DNA of 64,000 nt from Pleurodeles waltl (taxonomy: Eukaryota > Chordata > Amphibia > Caudata > Salamandridae), in NCBI RefSeq assembly GCF_031143425.1, contig NC_090446.1, forward strand, positions 657,903,717 to 657,967,716, written 5' to 3'. Made by a program: the position numbers and the translations under genes. Position 1 is the stretch's first letter. Every line of letters starts with the position of its first letter. A model generated the notes under the pieces. The model did not search any database. It saw only the letters and a program-made list of their open reading frames with translations, and was not told the DNA's origin. This document shows positions 1 to 10,456 of this stretch, piece after piece.

Positions 1-459
1 ACTTCACACCTCATCAAAGCAGCCTGGCCAGGCTGCCAGAGGTTGACCAATCAGACAAGGGCACTACAGAGCTGAAACTGGTAACTTTCAAATACAGTTC
101 TAAAACTCTTTCCCTGAGTTAAATATATTAAATTCAACAATCAGAAGTTGTTGGATTTAGTTTAACGATATGTTTGATGCCAAACTTGAAATATTTAGCT
201 CCTTTTGAGACTTTATTTCACTACAATGGGGGAAAACAAATGTAGCCATTTTTCCCTCACCAGGTCTTATAAAACATCTTTTATTAGGTCCCTGCTTATA
301 ATTACACTGCCCCCAACTCTGGGGGCACCTATGCCACACCTTAGGAGGGAATTATAATAAAAAATAAGGTAGTGTAAGACTTTGGAAGTACATTTAAACC
401 CAAAGTCGAATTTGGGTTTAACTTTAACTTTAAAGCAGCCAGCAAAGGCAGGCCTTCCT
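1..459. other. Flank of the piggyBac-like insertion, no gene seen
   Basis: I see no coding sequence here. The stretch is moderately AT-rich and ends directly at the TTAA target of the element that begins at 464. It and the stretch after 4324 may be two halves of one older repeat split by that insertion, but I cannot prove this from one copy. Confidence 0.4.
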
Positions 460-463
460 TTAA
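460..463. repeat. Left TTAA target-site duplication
   Basis: This TTAA immediately precedes CCCCTATGG and is matched by TTAA at 4321-4324 after the right terminus. Confidence 0.7.
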
Positions 464-700
464 CCCCTATGGTGCCTTGGACAAGATCACCTCGTCCTGC
501 ACCCAGGAACTGGGGGTAGCGCTAGCGCTCCCCCCATGGGCTAATGGTGGTGGATGGAAGGGGAAGCCCTTCCCCTAAAAACCCCGAACCCCGCCACCCC
601 CCGTGACGTCAGCACGCATCACGCGCTGACAATCACAGAGGGCCTCCTCCAAGCTGAGCTTCCAGCGCGATTTTTCTCTTTCGATCACGTGGAGGAGGCC

Positions 701-752
701 AGAGAGGCTTCAAAGGGAAGGCAAGGAATTTCCTTCCCTTTGAAGTCTCTCT
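701..752. repeat. Subterminal hairpin 1 of the piggyBac-like element
   Basis: Arms 701-721 and 732-752 are inverted repeats of 21 nt with one mismatch around a 10-nt loop; the core arm is CTTCAAAGGGAAGG. Its subterminal position suggests a structural or transposase-recognition role, which is inference. Confidence 0.75.
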
Positions 753-754
753 GA

Positions 755-798
755 GCGTTTCAAAAGCCGGATTGCAAGGAATCCGGCTTTTGAAACGC
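755..798. repeat. Subterminal hairpin 2, perfect 18-nt arms
   Basis: Left arm 755-772 (GCGTTTCAAAAGCCGGAT) pairs perfectly with 781-798 across an 8-nt loop. It lies only 2 nt after hairpin 1, giving a double cruciform-capable block. Confidence 0.85.
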
Positions 799-840
799 CC
801 ACTAGACACCAGGTATATTTCCTTTTTTATTAGAAACTGG

Positions 841-2030
841 CATAAGGAAGCGACCCCTTGGGCAAGGGTCGCTCCCAGGGGGTGCATTTTTTTGGAAGGC
901 CTTTTCTGCCCCCCCCGGGGGCAGATCGGCCTATTATTAGGCCGATCTGCCCCTAGGGGGGGGGCAGAAACCTCTAGGCACCAGGGATCATTTGTTTTAG
1001 TTTTTTTTGTTTTTGTTTTGTTTTTTCACAGGTGGGGAGCGACCCCTTAGGCAAGGGTCGCTCCCGTGGGAGGGATTGGGGGGGTGGGGAGGCAAATCTA
1101 TTTTAGGCTATTTCTGCCCCCCCTGGGGGCAGATCGGCCGATTTTAGGTCAATCTGCCCCCAAGGGGGCAGAAACATCTAGGCACCGGGGATTTTTTTAT
1201 TTGCGCCAATGTCACGCAAGGGGAGCGACCCCGTAGGCAAGGGTCGCTCCCGTGGGAGGGATTGGGGGGGTGGGGAGGCAAATCTATTTTAGGCTATTTC
1301 TGCCCCCCCCGGGGGCAGATCGGCCTATTGTTATTAGGCCGATCTGCCCCCAGGGTGTGCAGAAACCTCTAGGCGCCAGGGAAAATTGTTTTTGTGTGTA
1401 TTTAGACCATTTCTGCCCCCCTTGGAGGCAGATCAGCCGATTTTAGGTCAATCTGCCCCCAAGGGGGGCAGAAACCACTAGGCACAGGGGATTTTCTTTT
1501 TCCGCCAATGTCACGAAAAGGGGAGTGACCCCATAGGCAAGGGTCGCTCCCCAGGGGGTTGGGGGGTGGGGGGACAAATCTATTTTAGGCCATTTTGGCC
1601 TATTGTTATTAGGCTGATCTGCGCCCGGGGGGGTGCAGAAACCTCTAGGCGCCAGGACAAATATTTTTTTTGTGTTTTTTTTTTTGTTGTTTTTTTTTTT
1701 TAGAGATGGGGAGCGACCCATTAGGCAAGGGTTGCTCCCCTGGGGGGAAAATTGTATTTAGATCATTTCTGCCCCCCTTCGGGGCAGATCGGCCGATTTT
1801 AGGTCAATCTGCCCCCAAGGGGGGCAGAAACCACTAGGCACCGGGGATTTTCTTTTTCCGCCAATGTCACGCAAGGGGAGTGACCCTGTAGGCAAGGGTC
1901 GCTCCCCAGGGGGTTGGGGGGTGTGGGGGCAAATCTATTTTAGGCCATTTTGGCCTATTGTTATTAGGCTGATCTGCGCCCGGGGGGGGGGCAGAAACCT
2001 CTAGGCGGCAGGACAAATATTTTTTTAGTG

Positions 2031-2061
<31 letters not shown>

Positions 2062-2310
2062 GATGGGGAGCGACCCATTAGGCAAGGGTCGCTCCCCTGG
2101 GGGGCAAATTGTATTTAGACCATTTCTGCCCCCCTTGGGGGCAGATCGGCCGATTTTAGGTCAATCTGTCCCCAAGGGGGGCAGAAACCACTAGACACTG
2201 GGGATGTTTTTTTTTTCCCCAATGTCACGCAAGGGGAGAGACCCCGTGGGCAACGGTCGCCCCCAGGGGGATGGGGGGGCATAATTATTTTAGGCCATTT
2301 CTGCCCCCCC
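841..2310. repeat. GC-rich tandem array with a dimeric period of about 356 bp
   Basis: The motif GAGCGACCC..GGCAAGGGTCGCTCC recurs at about 1037, 1223, 1523, 1711, 1878, 2068 and 2236. Two alternating subunits are visible. Type A follows GTCACRCAAGGG (1223, 1523, 1878, 2236) and type B follows a T-rich run and GATGGG (1037, 1711, 2068). A-to-A spacing is 300, 355 and 358 bp and B-to-B is 357 bp, so the mature unit is a roughly 356-bp dimer. Each subunit carries the inverted pair CTGCCCCC / GGGGGCAG around CGGCC. The T-run before type B grows to about 25 T near 2034-2058. Confidence 0.85.
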
Positions 2311-2314
2311 TGGG

Positions 2315-3251
2315 GCCGGCTGAGCTAGAGGCCAAAATCCACAGGTAGGCACATTATAAAAAACACCTCTGTTTTCTGTGAAAAAATGTGATGTGTCCAC
2401 GTTGTGTTATGGGCCATTTCATTTCGTGGGCGCTAGGCCTACCCACACAAGTGAGGTATCATTGTTATCGGGAGACTTGGGGGAGTCCTGGGTGGAAGAA
2501 CATTTGTGGCTCCTCTCAGATTCCAGAACTTTCTGTCACCGAAATATGAGGAAAATGTGTTTTGTTAGCCAAATTTTGAGGTTTGCAAAGGATTCTGGGT
2601 AACAGAACCTGGTCAGAGCCCCACAAGTCACCCCATCTTGGATTCCCCTAGGTCTCTAGTTTAAAAAAATGCACAGGTTTGGTAGGTTTCCCTATGTGCC
2701 GGCTGAGCTAGAGACCAAAATCTACAGGTAGGCACTTTGCAAAAAACACCTCTGTTTTCTGTCAAAAATTTTGATGTGTCCATGTTGTGTTTTGGAGCAT
2801 TTCCTGTCGCGGGCGCTAGGCCTACCCACACAAGTGAGGTATCATTTTTATCGGGAGACTTGGGGGAACGCTGGGTGGAAGGAAATTTGTGGCTCCTCTC
2901 AGATTCCAGAACTTTCTGTCACCGAAATGTGAGGAAAACATGTTTTTTTAGCCAAATTTTGAGGTTTGCAAAGGATTCTGGGTAACAGAACCTGGTCAGA
3001 GCCCTACAAGTTACCCCATCTTGGATTCCCCTAGGTCTCTAGTTTTAAAAAATGCACAGGTTTGGTTGGTTTCCCTATGTGCCGGCTGAGCTAGAGGCCA
3101 AAATCTACAGGTAGGCACTTTGCAAAAAACACCTATGTTTTCTGTCATAAAATGTGATGTGTCCATGCTGTGTTTTGGGGCATTTCCTGTCGCGGGCGCT
3201 AGGCCTACCCACACAAGTGAGGTTTCATTTTTATCGGGAGACTTGGGGGAA
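2315..3251. repeat. 383-bp tandem array, about 2.4 copies
   Basis: GCCGGCTGAGCTAGAG occurs at 2315, 2698 and 3081, exactly 383 bp apart each time. The units are near-identical, including GGGCGCTAGGCCTACCCACA. The third copy stops after GGGAGACTTGGGGGAAC at about 3253 and passes into unrelated sequence. The array abuts the 356-bp array inside the piggyBac-like element. Confidence 0.9.
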
Positions 3252-4320
3252 CATAGAATAGCAAAACAAGTGTTATTGCCCCTTGTCTTTCTCTACATTT
3301 TTTCCTTCCAAATATAAGAGAGTGTGTAAAAAAGACGTCTAATTGAGAAATGCCCTGTAATTCACATGCTAGTATGGGCTCCCCGGAATTCAGAGATGTG
3401 CAAATAACCACTGCTTCTCAACACCTTATCTTGTGCCCATTTTGGAAATACAAAGGTTTTCTTTATAGCTATTTTTCACTCTTTATATTTCAGCAAATGA
3501 ATTGCTGTATACCCGGTATAGAATGAAAACCCACTGCAGGGTGCAGCTCATTTATTGTCTCTGGGTACCTAGGGTTCTTGATGAACCTACAAGCCCTATA
3601 TATCATCCCGCAACCAGAAGAGTCCAGCAGACGTAACGATATATTGCTTTAAAAAATCTGACATTGCAGGAAAAAGTTACAGAGTAAAACGTAGAGAAAA
3701 ATTGCTGTTTTTTCACCTCAATTTCAATATTTTTTTATTTTCAATTGTTATTTTCTGTAGGAAACCCTTGTAGGATCTACACGAATTACCCCTTGCTGAA
3801 TTCAGAATTTTGTCTACTTTCCAGAAATGTTTAGGTTTCTGGGATCCAGCATTGGTTTCACACCCATGTCTGTCAATGACTGGAAGGAGGGTGAAACCAC
3901 AAAAAATCTTAAAAATGGGGTATGTCCAAGTAAAATGCCAAAATTGTGTTGAAAAATTGGGTTTTCTGATTCAAGTCTACCTGTTCCTGAAATCTGGGAA
4001 GCTGGTGATTTTAGCACCGCAAATCCTTTGTTGATGCCATTTTCAGGGGAAAACCACAAGCCTTCTTCTGCAGCCACTTTTTCCCATTTTTTTAAAAAAA
4101 ACGAAATTTTCACTGTATTTTGGCTAATTTCTTGGCCTACTACAGGGGAACCCACAAAGTCTGGGTACCGCTAGAATCCCTAGGATGTTGGAAAAAAGGA
4201 TGCAAATTTGGCTTGGCTAGCTTATGTGGACAAAAAGTTATGAGGTCCTAAGCGCGAACTGCCCCAAATAGCCAAAAAAAGGCCCGGCACAGGAGGGGGA
4301 AAAGGCCTGGCAGCAAGGGG

Positions 4321-4324
4321 TTAA
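4321..4324. repeat. Right TTAA target-site duplication
   Basis: This TTAA follows the right terminus CAGCAAGGGG and pairs with the copy at 460-463. Confidence 0.7.
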
Positions 4325-5169
4325 AATGACGATGGGCACATCAACAGTGCACCTATGGGTGCACTATCTATGTTGTTGTCCCTAATCCTGCATTCCCTAC
4401 CATATACTAGGGACCTAAAGGTAGATTGACACAACCAATTATAATTAGCCTAATTTGCATGATCATTTTAATCAGAGCGCAGACACCTGGGACAAGTTAG
4501 CAGTGCCCAGGGCACCATCAGAGTCAGGAAAACACCAACATAAGTGAGAAATGGGGTCAGAAAGTCAGCGGGCTTCTGCAATCAGCCCTTTTTTCTCACA
4601 CTGTTGTTCATAAATTAAATTGAAAAATGTAATGGGTTATATTAGTGTTGCTGCTAATTATTGTCACAACTCACTCTTCACTGTACTGAACTCAATATTT
4701 CCCATTTGATTTATCATATCATTGTTCAGTCTTTTGTTGTTAGCTATTTTAAATCTCACTCCTAGAAATCTAGCTATATTTCTGATTACATAAAAAATAA
4801 TGTTTCGGTTTCAGAAGATGGTTTATAAGCATATATATTTTGGTATGAGAAGATTGTTCACAATAGTGATACTATGAGGAATGTAATTGTTATTTAAAAT
4901 TCTATTAAAATTAAACTTTAAAAAGAGAGCTGGGCAATTTAATCAACCTGCTTAAAGTTGATTTTGAAGGCTCTTTGCCATTTTGCCACAAACCGTAGGT
5001 TTTATTTTTGCCTTATAGAGAATATTCTTGCAGACCTGGTGTTACCTGACCATGTCTGTGCTCCTCTTCTGCCAATGAAGGTGAGAGAAAGAATGAAAAG
5101 AGATGAATTTTTACAATCCCAAGCAAGGGACAAAGGAGGAAAATATATTTGTGATAAAGATACAAAGAC
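4325..5169. other. Intergenic, no gene seen
   Basis: This is AT-rich sequence without a supported gene. It begins directly after the right TTAA of the piggyBac-like element and may continue the repeat interrupted there. Confidence 0.4.
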
Positions 5170-5172
5170 TAA

Positions 5173-5795
5173 CAGCCTCATGACGAGGCTGGCCGTCTTG
5201 GGACCGCCAGTCTCACGGTGGCAGTCGGACGGCTACACTCCAGGCAGTCCCACTGCCACATTACCACCCTGGCAGTCAGACCACAAGGGGACCTCCGTCC
5301 TCTCCAGGAACATGGTTCCTGATGGCTGACAGCAGTCAGACTTGAGGTCAGCCACAGTGTTTGTGCTGCCCTGCTGATCACGAGTCCCCTTTCTGCCAGA
5401 CTTTTCATGGTGGTTTAACCTCCATGAAAAGGCTGGCAATAAGGAAGTCCTTGGGGCTACAGGGGGGCCCCGCACTGCCCAAAACCATGTCATGCAGGAG
5501 CCTGCCTGCCCAGCACCCTGGGAATGCAAACTGTCTGAATTGCAGACAGTGTGCATTCTGAGGGTACTGTTGTGCTCGGTATTGACATAAGCTCCCTTAA
5601 GGGAGCTGAAACCAATACCATAGCACTGTTCCCTCCTGGGTGACTGGTAGGAATGTCACAATACAATGTTCCTGCCAGTCAACCCAGTGGTAACATCGTA
5701 ATACGACTGGGGGTGCAGACGCCTGGTTAACAGCAGTTTCAACCCAGCAAGTTTGGCGGTTGGCTCTAACGACCACCAAACTCATAATGAGGGCC
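5173..5795. mobile_element. Harbinger-like miniature element
   Basis: TAA flanks both sides (5170-5172, 5796-5798). The right terminus on the opposite strand reads GGCCCTCATTATGAG; the left, CAGCCTCATGACGAG, matches 10 of 15 positions, so the left end is decayed. The right terminus equals that of the intact copy at 33341-34299. A 3-bp TWA duplication with short inverted ends is typical of PIF/Harbinger. No coding capacity. A perfect 18-nt palindrome lies at 5590-5607 (AGCTCCCTTAAGGGAGCT). Confidence 0.65.
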
Positions 5796-5798
5796 TAA

Positions 5799-7183
5799 GT
5801 GTGAAAGTCCATGATTGAAGTAAAGGCATGTAGATTAGTAAGATCCAAAATACCCTACAAGTCTAGTTGAAATTCATTTGAACAGAAATATCACTTTGAG
5901 CAACCACAATGAATTTGCTTTTTTATTGATGTAAAAACAGAAAACCAATAATGTAAATCAATATATAATGACTTAACATCACATTATTTATTAGATAAAA
6001 GCTGAAAAATAATTCATTAGTCAGTTATAGTTATTATTCATCAATGCATTTGGCTTAGGGATATTCGTCATTCAATGTATTTAGAATAAAAATCTGTGAT
6101 TCCCAGGGGGCTTTCATTTGCTATCGATCCTCATCATTTTGTATTATAGCATGCTCCATGCCACATAAATCAATAAATTTATCCCACCATTACCTCATAA
6201 TAAGGGAATTTGTTTGAAGCCATCATTTTGCAATTTTAACCTAGCAAGAATTATAGCTATGAAAATGATTCCCAAAAACCCAGGTGGAGCTAATTCAGAA
6301 AAGTCTAATACAATACATTTAGGAGTAGGAAGAATGGTAAAACCAAAAGCCTGCTTAACTCATGGAAAATGTGCTGCCAATTTATTTGAATTGGATGGCA
6401 TGTCACAAAAATATGTAGGGTGTCAGCAACTTCAATTGAGCTGCAGAAAGATTTGAAATCAGTTGAGAATTTCCAAGAGGATAATCTTTTTGCTGAATGA
6501 TATGTATCCTGTAAAAATTTGTAGTGATGACTTTTAGGTCGCAAAATATTTAAAGGTCTACGCCTTTGAGCATAGCCTGTTCTATTTCTATATTTTTCTA
6601 TATGTATATATATATATATATTTCTATATTATTAGCTGTTTCAGCAACTGTTAAAAACAAAGGATCAGCCTGGTTATTATATATTATTTGGTGGTTTCCC
6701 TTGGAAGATAATTCTTCTATATTTATTGGAAGCTAGATTTTCAAGGTATGGAATTGGTTCTAGACCAATGGAAATGTACCCTTGATGAATTCTTACTTCT
6801 CCAAATATTTGAAGAAAAACATTGTGGGCAATATGATATAGCTAATGTGCCAAATGAATGGAACCTTTGGCCTTCATATAATTGTCCTACGGTTTGTAAT
6901 TTCATGCTAGTAAAAACTTGCACAAGTATATCATGAAAGAAACATCAGAAAGATGGATTATACCATAAACACACGTATATATGTGTCAACACCAGGGCAG
7001 TGCGCTCTCTATTGGCAACTAGAATGCAAAAACCCAGCACTCTCAAAACAACGTAATTTATGCATTGTGCTGATATGTTGTTGTTTAACCTTTTGCATTG
7101 CAGAGTTCATTCCTGAAGACTTATTTTTATTGTGCTTACAAATGCTGTTAATTTGCAATTTATTGCTGCACTCTTTCAGAGTG
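5799..7183. other. AT-rich intergenic stretch with a short TA microsatellite
   Basis: No gene is supported. A TA-dinucleotide run lies at about 6600-6625. The short open frames here have no recognisable motif. Confidence 0.5.
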
Positions 7184-7268
7184 TGTTAGGTTGTGGTCCC
7201 TTTCCAGGGCCTTCTAGAGACTTTCCCTGCAACATGCCTGGGTGTGGTTGTGGGCTGGGCCAAGACTC

Positions 7269-7277
7269 TATAAAAAG
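7269..7277 (+). promoter_or_regulatory. TATA box of the LTR-like segment
   Basis: TATAAAAAG sits in an otherwise GC-richer stretch. Initiation would be expected near 7300-7305 (CACTATTCAGAGG). Inferred from sequence only. Confidence 0.5.
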
Positions 7278-7564
7278 GAGCTAGCCCAGCTCCAAGTGCT
7301 CACTATTCAGAGGTCCCGGTGCAGAGCAGCAGCTACTCCCTGAGCTCCTGTCCCGGTGGCCTATTTGATCTTCAAGACACCTGACTTTCAGTCTTCATTT
7401 GGAGATCCTTGTTCTGGGCAGTAAGACTGTGGTTGGGCTGGCCTCCCGACGCCGTTATCGAGAACTCTCATGTTCTTGGGCCTAATTCTTTTATGATTTG
7501 ACTACTGAGTACTTTGCGCGTGTGAAATATGCGCTTGAGTGTTTGTGACATTTGCAGGGTGACT

Positions 7565-7960
7565 TGCGAATCGGCAAGACGCGTGATTCGTTTCATGATA
7601 ATTTAATCTTGTTATTCATTGCACGCTACCATTTCTTGACAGTTGCATGGTGGCTTAAGAATCGCCAAGACGCGCAATTCGTTTTATGGTGTTTTAACTT
7701 TGTTGTTCATTGCGCGCTACCATTTCTTGACATTTACATGGTGGCTTAAGAATCGGAAAGGCGCGCAATTCGTTTTATGGTGTTTTAACTTTGTTGTTCA
7801 TTGCGCGCTACCATTTCTTGACATTTACATGGTGGCTTAAGAATCGGCAAAAGACGACCGATTCGTTTAATGATGATTTGACTTTGATATTCATTGCGTA
7901 CTACCATTTCTTGGCTTTTTACATGGTGACACTCGAATCGGCAAGACACACAATTCTCTC
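7565..7960 (+). repeat. 91-bp tandem repeat
   Basis: GAATCGGCAAGACGCG-type motifs recur at 7569, 7660, 7751, 7842 and 7936, giving spacings of 91, 91, 91 and 94 bp. The two central units are almost identical; the outer ones have diverged. Short shadow frames across it are caused by the repetition (91 is not a multiple of 3, so the frame shifts each unit). Confidence 0.88.
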
Positions 7961-8103
7961 CTCGAGTTTAATTCATGTTGTTTATTGTATGCCATTATTC
8001 TAAGATATTTATCATGTAATATTCGAGTTGACAAGTTATGTGAATTGTTTTTCCCGTATCCATATTGTGTTATTCATGGTGCAGAATCCTTTTATGGTGT
8101 TTA

Positions 8104-8104
8104 C

Positions 8105-8150
<46 letters not shown>

Positions 8151-8152
8151 TA
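8104..8152. repeat. (TA)n microsatellite
   Basis: About 49 bp of TA dinucleotides with a single TG interruption. Confidence 0.9.
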
Positions 8153-9113
8153 AATCTACAATATGCGCAATTTGTGTTGAAACATTTTAAGAGTACACAG
8201 AAGATCAGAGTTTCTAGATTCAATATTGTATGGTCCTAGTATGCGTTCTCAAAAAAGGATTTATATGACTGGTTTAAAATTTAGTCAGAATGCTTTTCTG
8301 ATTCTCATGTAAAGGAAAGTAATTGAATAAGAAAGTTTTCATTTAATCCATCTTGATTCCCTTACAGGTATCCGGCCATCTTGAAACTTAGTCATTTTAA
8401 ACTTAATTCTTAGATTGTTCATGTTTTCAGAAAGACTATGCTTAGAATCATAGTCTAGTATTGATTTCAGGAGATATAATTTTCATATTGTGAGTTCTAA
8501 CCTTTTTATTACTACAGGTCTCCTTCCCAGCTGTTTCCCTTCCTAATCCCCTCTTCCCCTCTTAAACTTTCTTAGCCTCTGTGATTTATCTATCAGAGTC
8601 ATGGAGCTGTTCAGTGGTGGACGTGTTGGGAACGTGCACAGACCTCGAGGATCTGGTGACTCTGACAATATGCTGCAATGTAGTAGATAGAGCAGTGGAA
8701 ATCTGCTGATATACAGATAGTGTTTTGAATCCTGTTATTTGAAAATGCATGGTTCAAAGAATCCGAGAGCTGGGGATAAACCTTTATATAAATCCTTATG
8801 TGGCCATGTGATGGTTGCTAGAGGGATAAGCTGGGATAAACAATAAGAAGCATCCCCATTAGTAAAACTTTGCTTCTTGAATCGTAATATAAATTGAGAC
8901 CATTCAATTTTAAAGAAGTATTCAGAATTCCAAGAGGAACACCACAAAATAGAAATAAAAAGCATTACAATTCCTTTGTATCCCTATCAGCAGTCTTGTT
9001 CATTGTATTAAGCTCTGGGTCACAACATCTAATAGAGTTTCAGAATTATTTTGAAATCCTTCTGTAGTATTAGTAGAGATTTGAACCACCAGATGTGTGT
9101 CTGATGTTACTTA

Positions 9114-9700
9114 TTAACTATCATTGATAGGTGATGTTCTAATACCTACATTTTGGGTCCTGTTGGTACTGAGTGAATAGCCTGATAACATTCCAAATCT
9201 CTTTGCCTGTACTGTTGTAGGTATTGCTGCAGTAGTGTTGGAGGCAAAGTTTGCCACATCATCTGTGTATGCTGCAATTTTATGTCTGTTACCATTAAGG
9301 TGAAGCTTGGGTATGGCTTTTGATTCTTTAAGTATTTTCATGTAGGGTTAAAAAAAAGAAGAAACAGTTGAGAGGGGAGAAGGCTACCTTGTCAGATCCC
9401 TCTCATTATTGAAAGGTATTCAGTGTTGGAGCTCATACACTACCTAAGCAGTGAGATCTTTGTACAAAGCTTGTATTCACCTTATTAATATTGGTCTGAA
9501 AACCATACAGCTCAGAAGGCACCAAAAAAAACTGATAAGTGACCCTGTCAAATGCCCTTTCAGTATCAAACAGGGTTAGCTTGGCAGCACTGCTTTGAAC
9601 AGATGCAATATCAAAACTGACGAATTTGTATGGAGTCTGGTATCTGAATATGACACAAGGCCATGTTGCATTGGAATAATCCACTGCATTATCCATGGGA
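9114..9700 (-). pseudogene. L1-type LINE ORF2 reverse transcriptase fragment, broken
   Basis: On the minus strand, the fragments appear in the order expected of an L1 reverse transcriptase. LFDTERAFDRV (about 9545-9580) resembles the L1 palm motif LDAEKAFDRV. RGI-stop-QGSLLPSQLF (9360-9409) corresponds to RGTRQGCPLSPLLF with a stop replacing the arginine. HKIAAYTDDVANFAS (9245-9285) is the catalytic F/YADD block, here YTDD. SGYSLSTNRTQNVGI corresponds to the following SGYxxNxxKS segment. The pieces lie in different frames and are separated by stops and a short A-run (about 9350-9360), so this is a dead copy. Confidence 0.65.
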
Positions 9701-10039
9701 AAATTTGTTTAGCAATGATTTTCACATATACCTTCGAATCTGTACAGATTCATGATTAACTGAAATACAGATGTGTGTCTGGGATTTATATACTATTTTG
9801 AGACATGCTGGCTCCTATATATAGATCTGTACTCCTTATTTTAGAATTTTGGGATTATCTGTTAAAATTCCCAGGAATGTTCAACTGTATGATGACAGAA
9901 ATCAGATCTGAAAAAAGTGTGTGCCATCTTTGGCAGGTCTGTTTGGTTGTGCAGCCTGGCAGACCAATTGCGAAGAATAAAGTTCTCTATGTAAACAAGA
10001 AAGGCTCAAGGGTGTAGATTCTTTCAATCCCTTTTAGAC

Positions 10040-10295
10040 CTGTTAAAAGGGAATTGATGTGCCTGTTGGACAATGCCCCCTTCCTATTAATTGGGAAGAG
10101 CCTCCTGGAAGAGTCGTACAATAAATCCCTGGATTGACCACCAATGCAGTCCCTAGATTATTGTGCCTCATCCAATTTTCTAGGTCTTTCATTTTGTCAA
10201 ACAAACCTGTGTTTGTTTAAGTTGATTGTCCTTCTGCTCCCTGATGACAGAAATGACCTCTTCCAGTTTGTCTGTTGATTCCTCCATTTTGGTCA
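10040..10295 (-). pseudogene. L1 ORF1 fragment
   Basis: Minus-strand translation gives a charged helical stretch (KMEESTDKLEEVISVIREQK) and, after a one-base frame change, DLENWMRHNNLGTALV. The latter resembles the L1 ORF1 signature DLENRSRRNNLRIxGL that follows its coiled coil. Only about 350 bp separates this from the reverse transcriptase palm downstream on the same strand. The end of ORF1, the endonuclease and the start of the reverse transcriptase must therefore have been deleted. Confidence 0.5.
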
Positions 10296-10456
10296 ATAGC
10301 TCTCAAAATGGAGGCATTTGTTTGACATGTTGCACACCAACACTTGAGTTTTTAAACAAGCTATCCGTAGCTCAGAAGCATCCTTTTTATTTTTCTGTCA
10401 GTAAGCACATATTAGCTCATAGACTGTCTATAATGATGTGTCTTCTGATTGCTTTT

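Larger units (their letters stand above)
464..4320. mobile_element. Non-autonomous piggyBac-like DNA transposon, about 3.86 kb
   Basis: The element is flanked on both sides by TTAA (460-463 and 4321-4324), the duplicated target of piggyBac transposases. Its left end reads CCCCTATGGTGCC and its right end, on the other strand, CCCCTTGCTGCC. This is an imperfect terminal inverted repeat with one gap that resembles the CCCTTTGC type of piggyBac end. No transposase is encoded. Most of the interior is two hairpins (701-798) and two tandem arrays (841-3251), followed by about 1 kb of non-repeated, AT-rich sequence. A transposase supplied in trans is inferred. It is much longer than a typical miniature element because of the arrays. 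Confidence 0.72.
7184..8667 (+). mobile_element. Probable solo LTR or LTR-like promoter segment
   Basis: The segment starts TGTTAGGTTGTGG, has a TATA box (7269-7277) about 85 bp in, a GC-richer leader, then tandem repeats and a TA microsatellite. It ends CTGGTGACTCTGACA, giving TG...CA ends. I could not find a convincing target duplication: the five bases on each side disagree. The right boundary is therefore an estimate. The layout of promoter, leader and repeats is that of a long retroelement LTR; a host promoter is less likely because no exon follows. Confidence 0.45.

Noticed and set aside
2315..3251. Possible CRISPR-like array
   Set aside because: Units are 383 bp and repeat end to end without short unique spacers; this is a tandem array inside a transposon.
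7269..7277. Host gene promoter
   Set aside because: No exon, splice signal set or coding frame follows; the context is a repeat-rich LTR-like segment.
7164..8677. TGCTGCA direct repeats (7164-7170 and 8671-8677) as a target duplication of the LTR-like segment
   Set aside because: Using them would put the left end 13 bp before the TG start and the right end 3 bp past the CA end; the match is probably chance.
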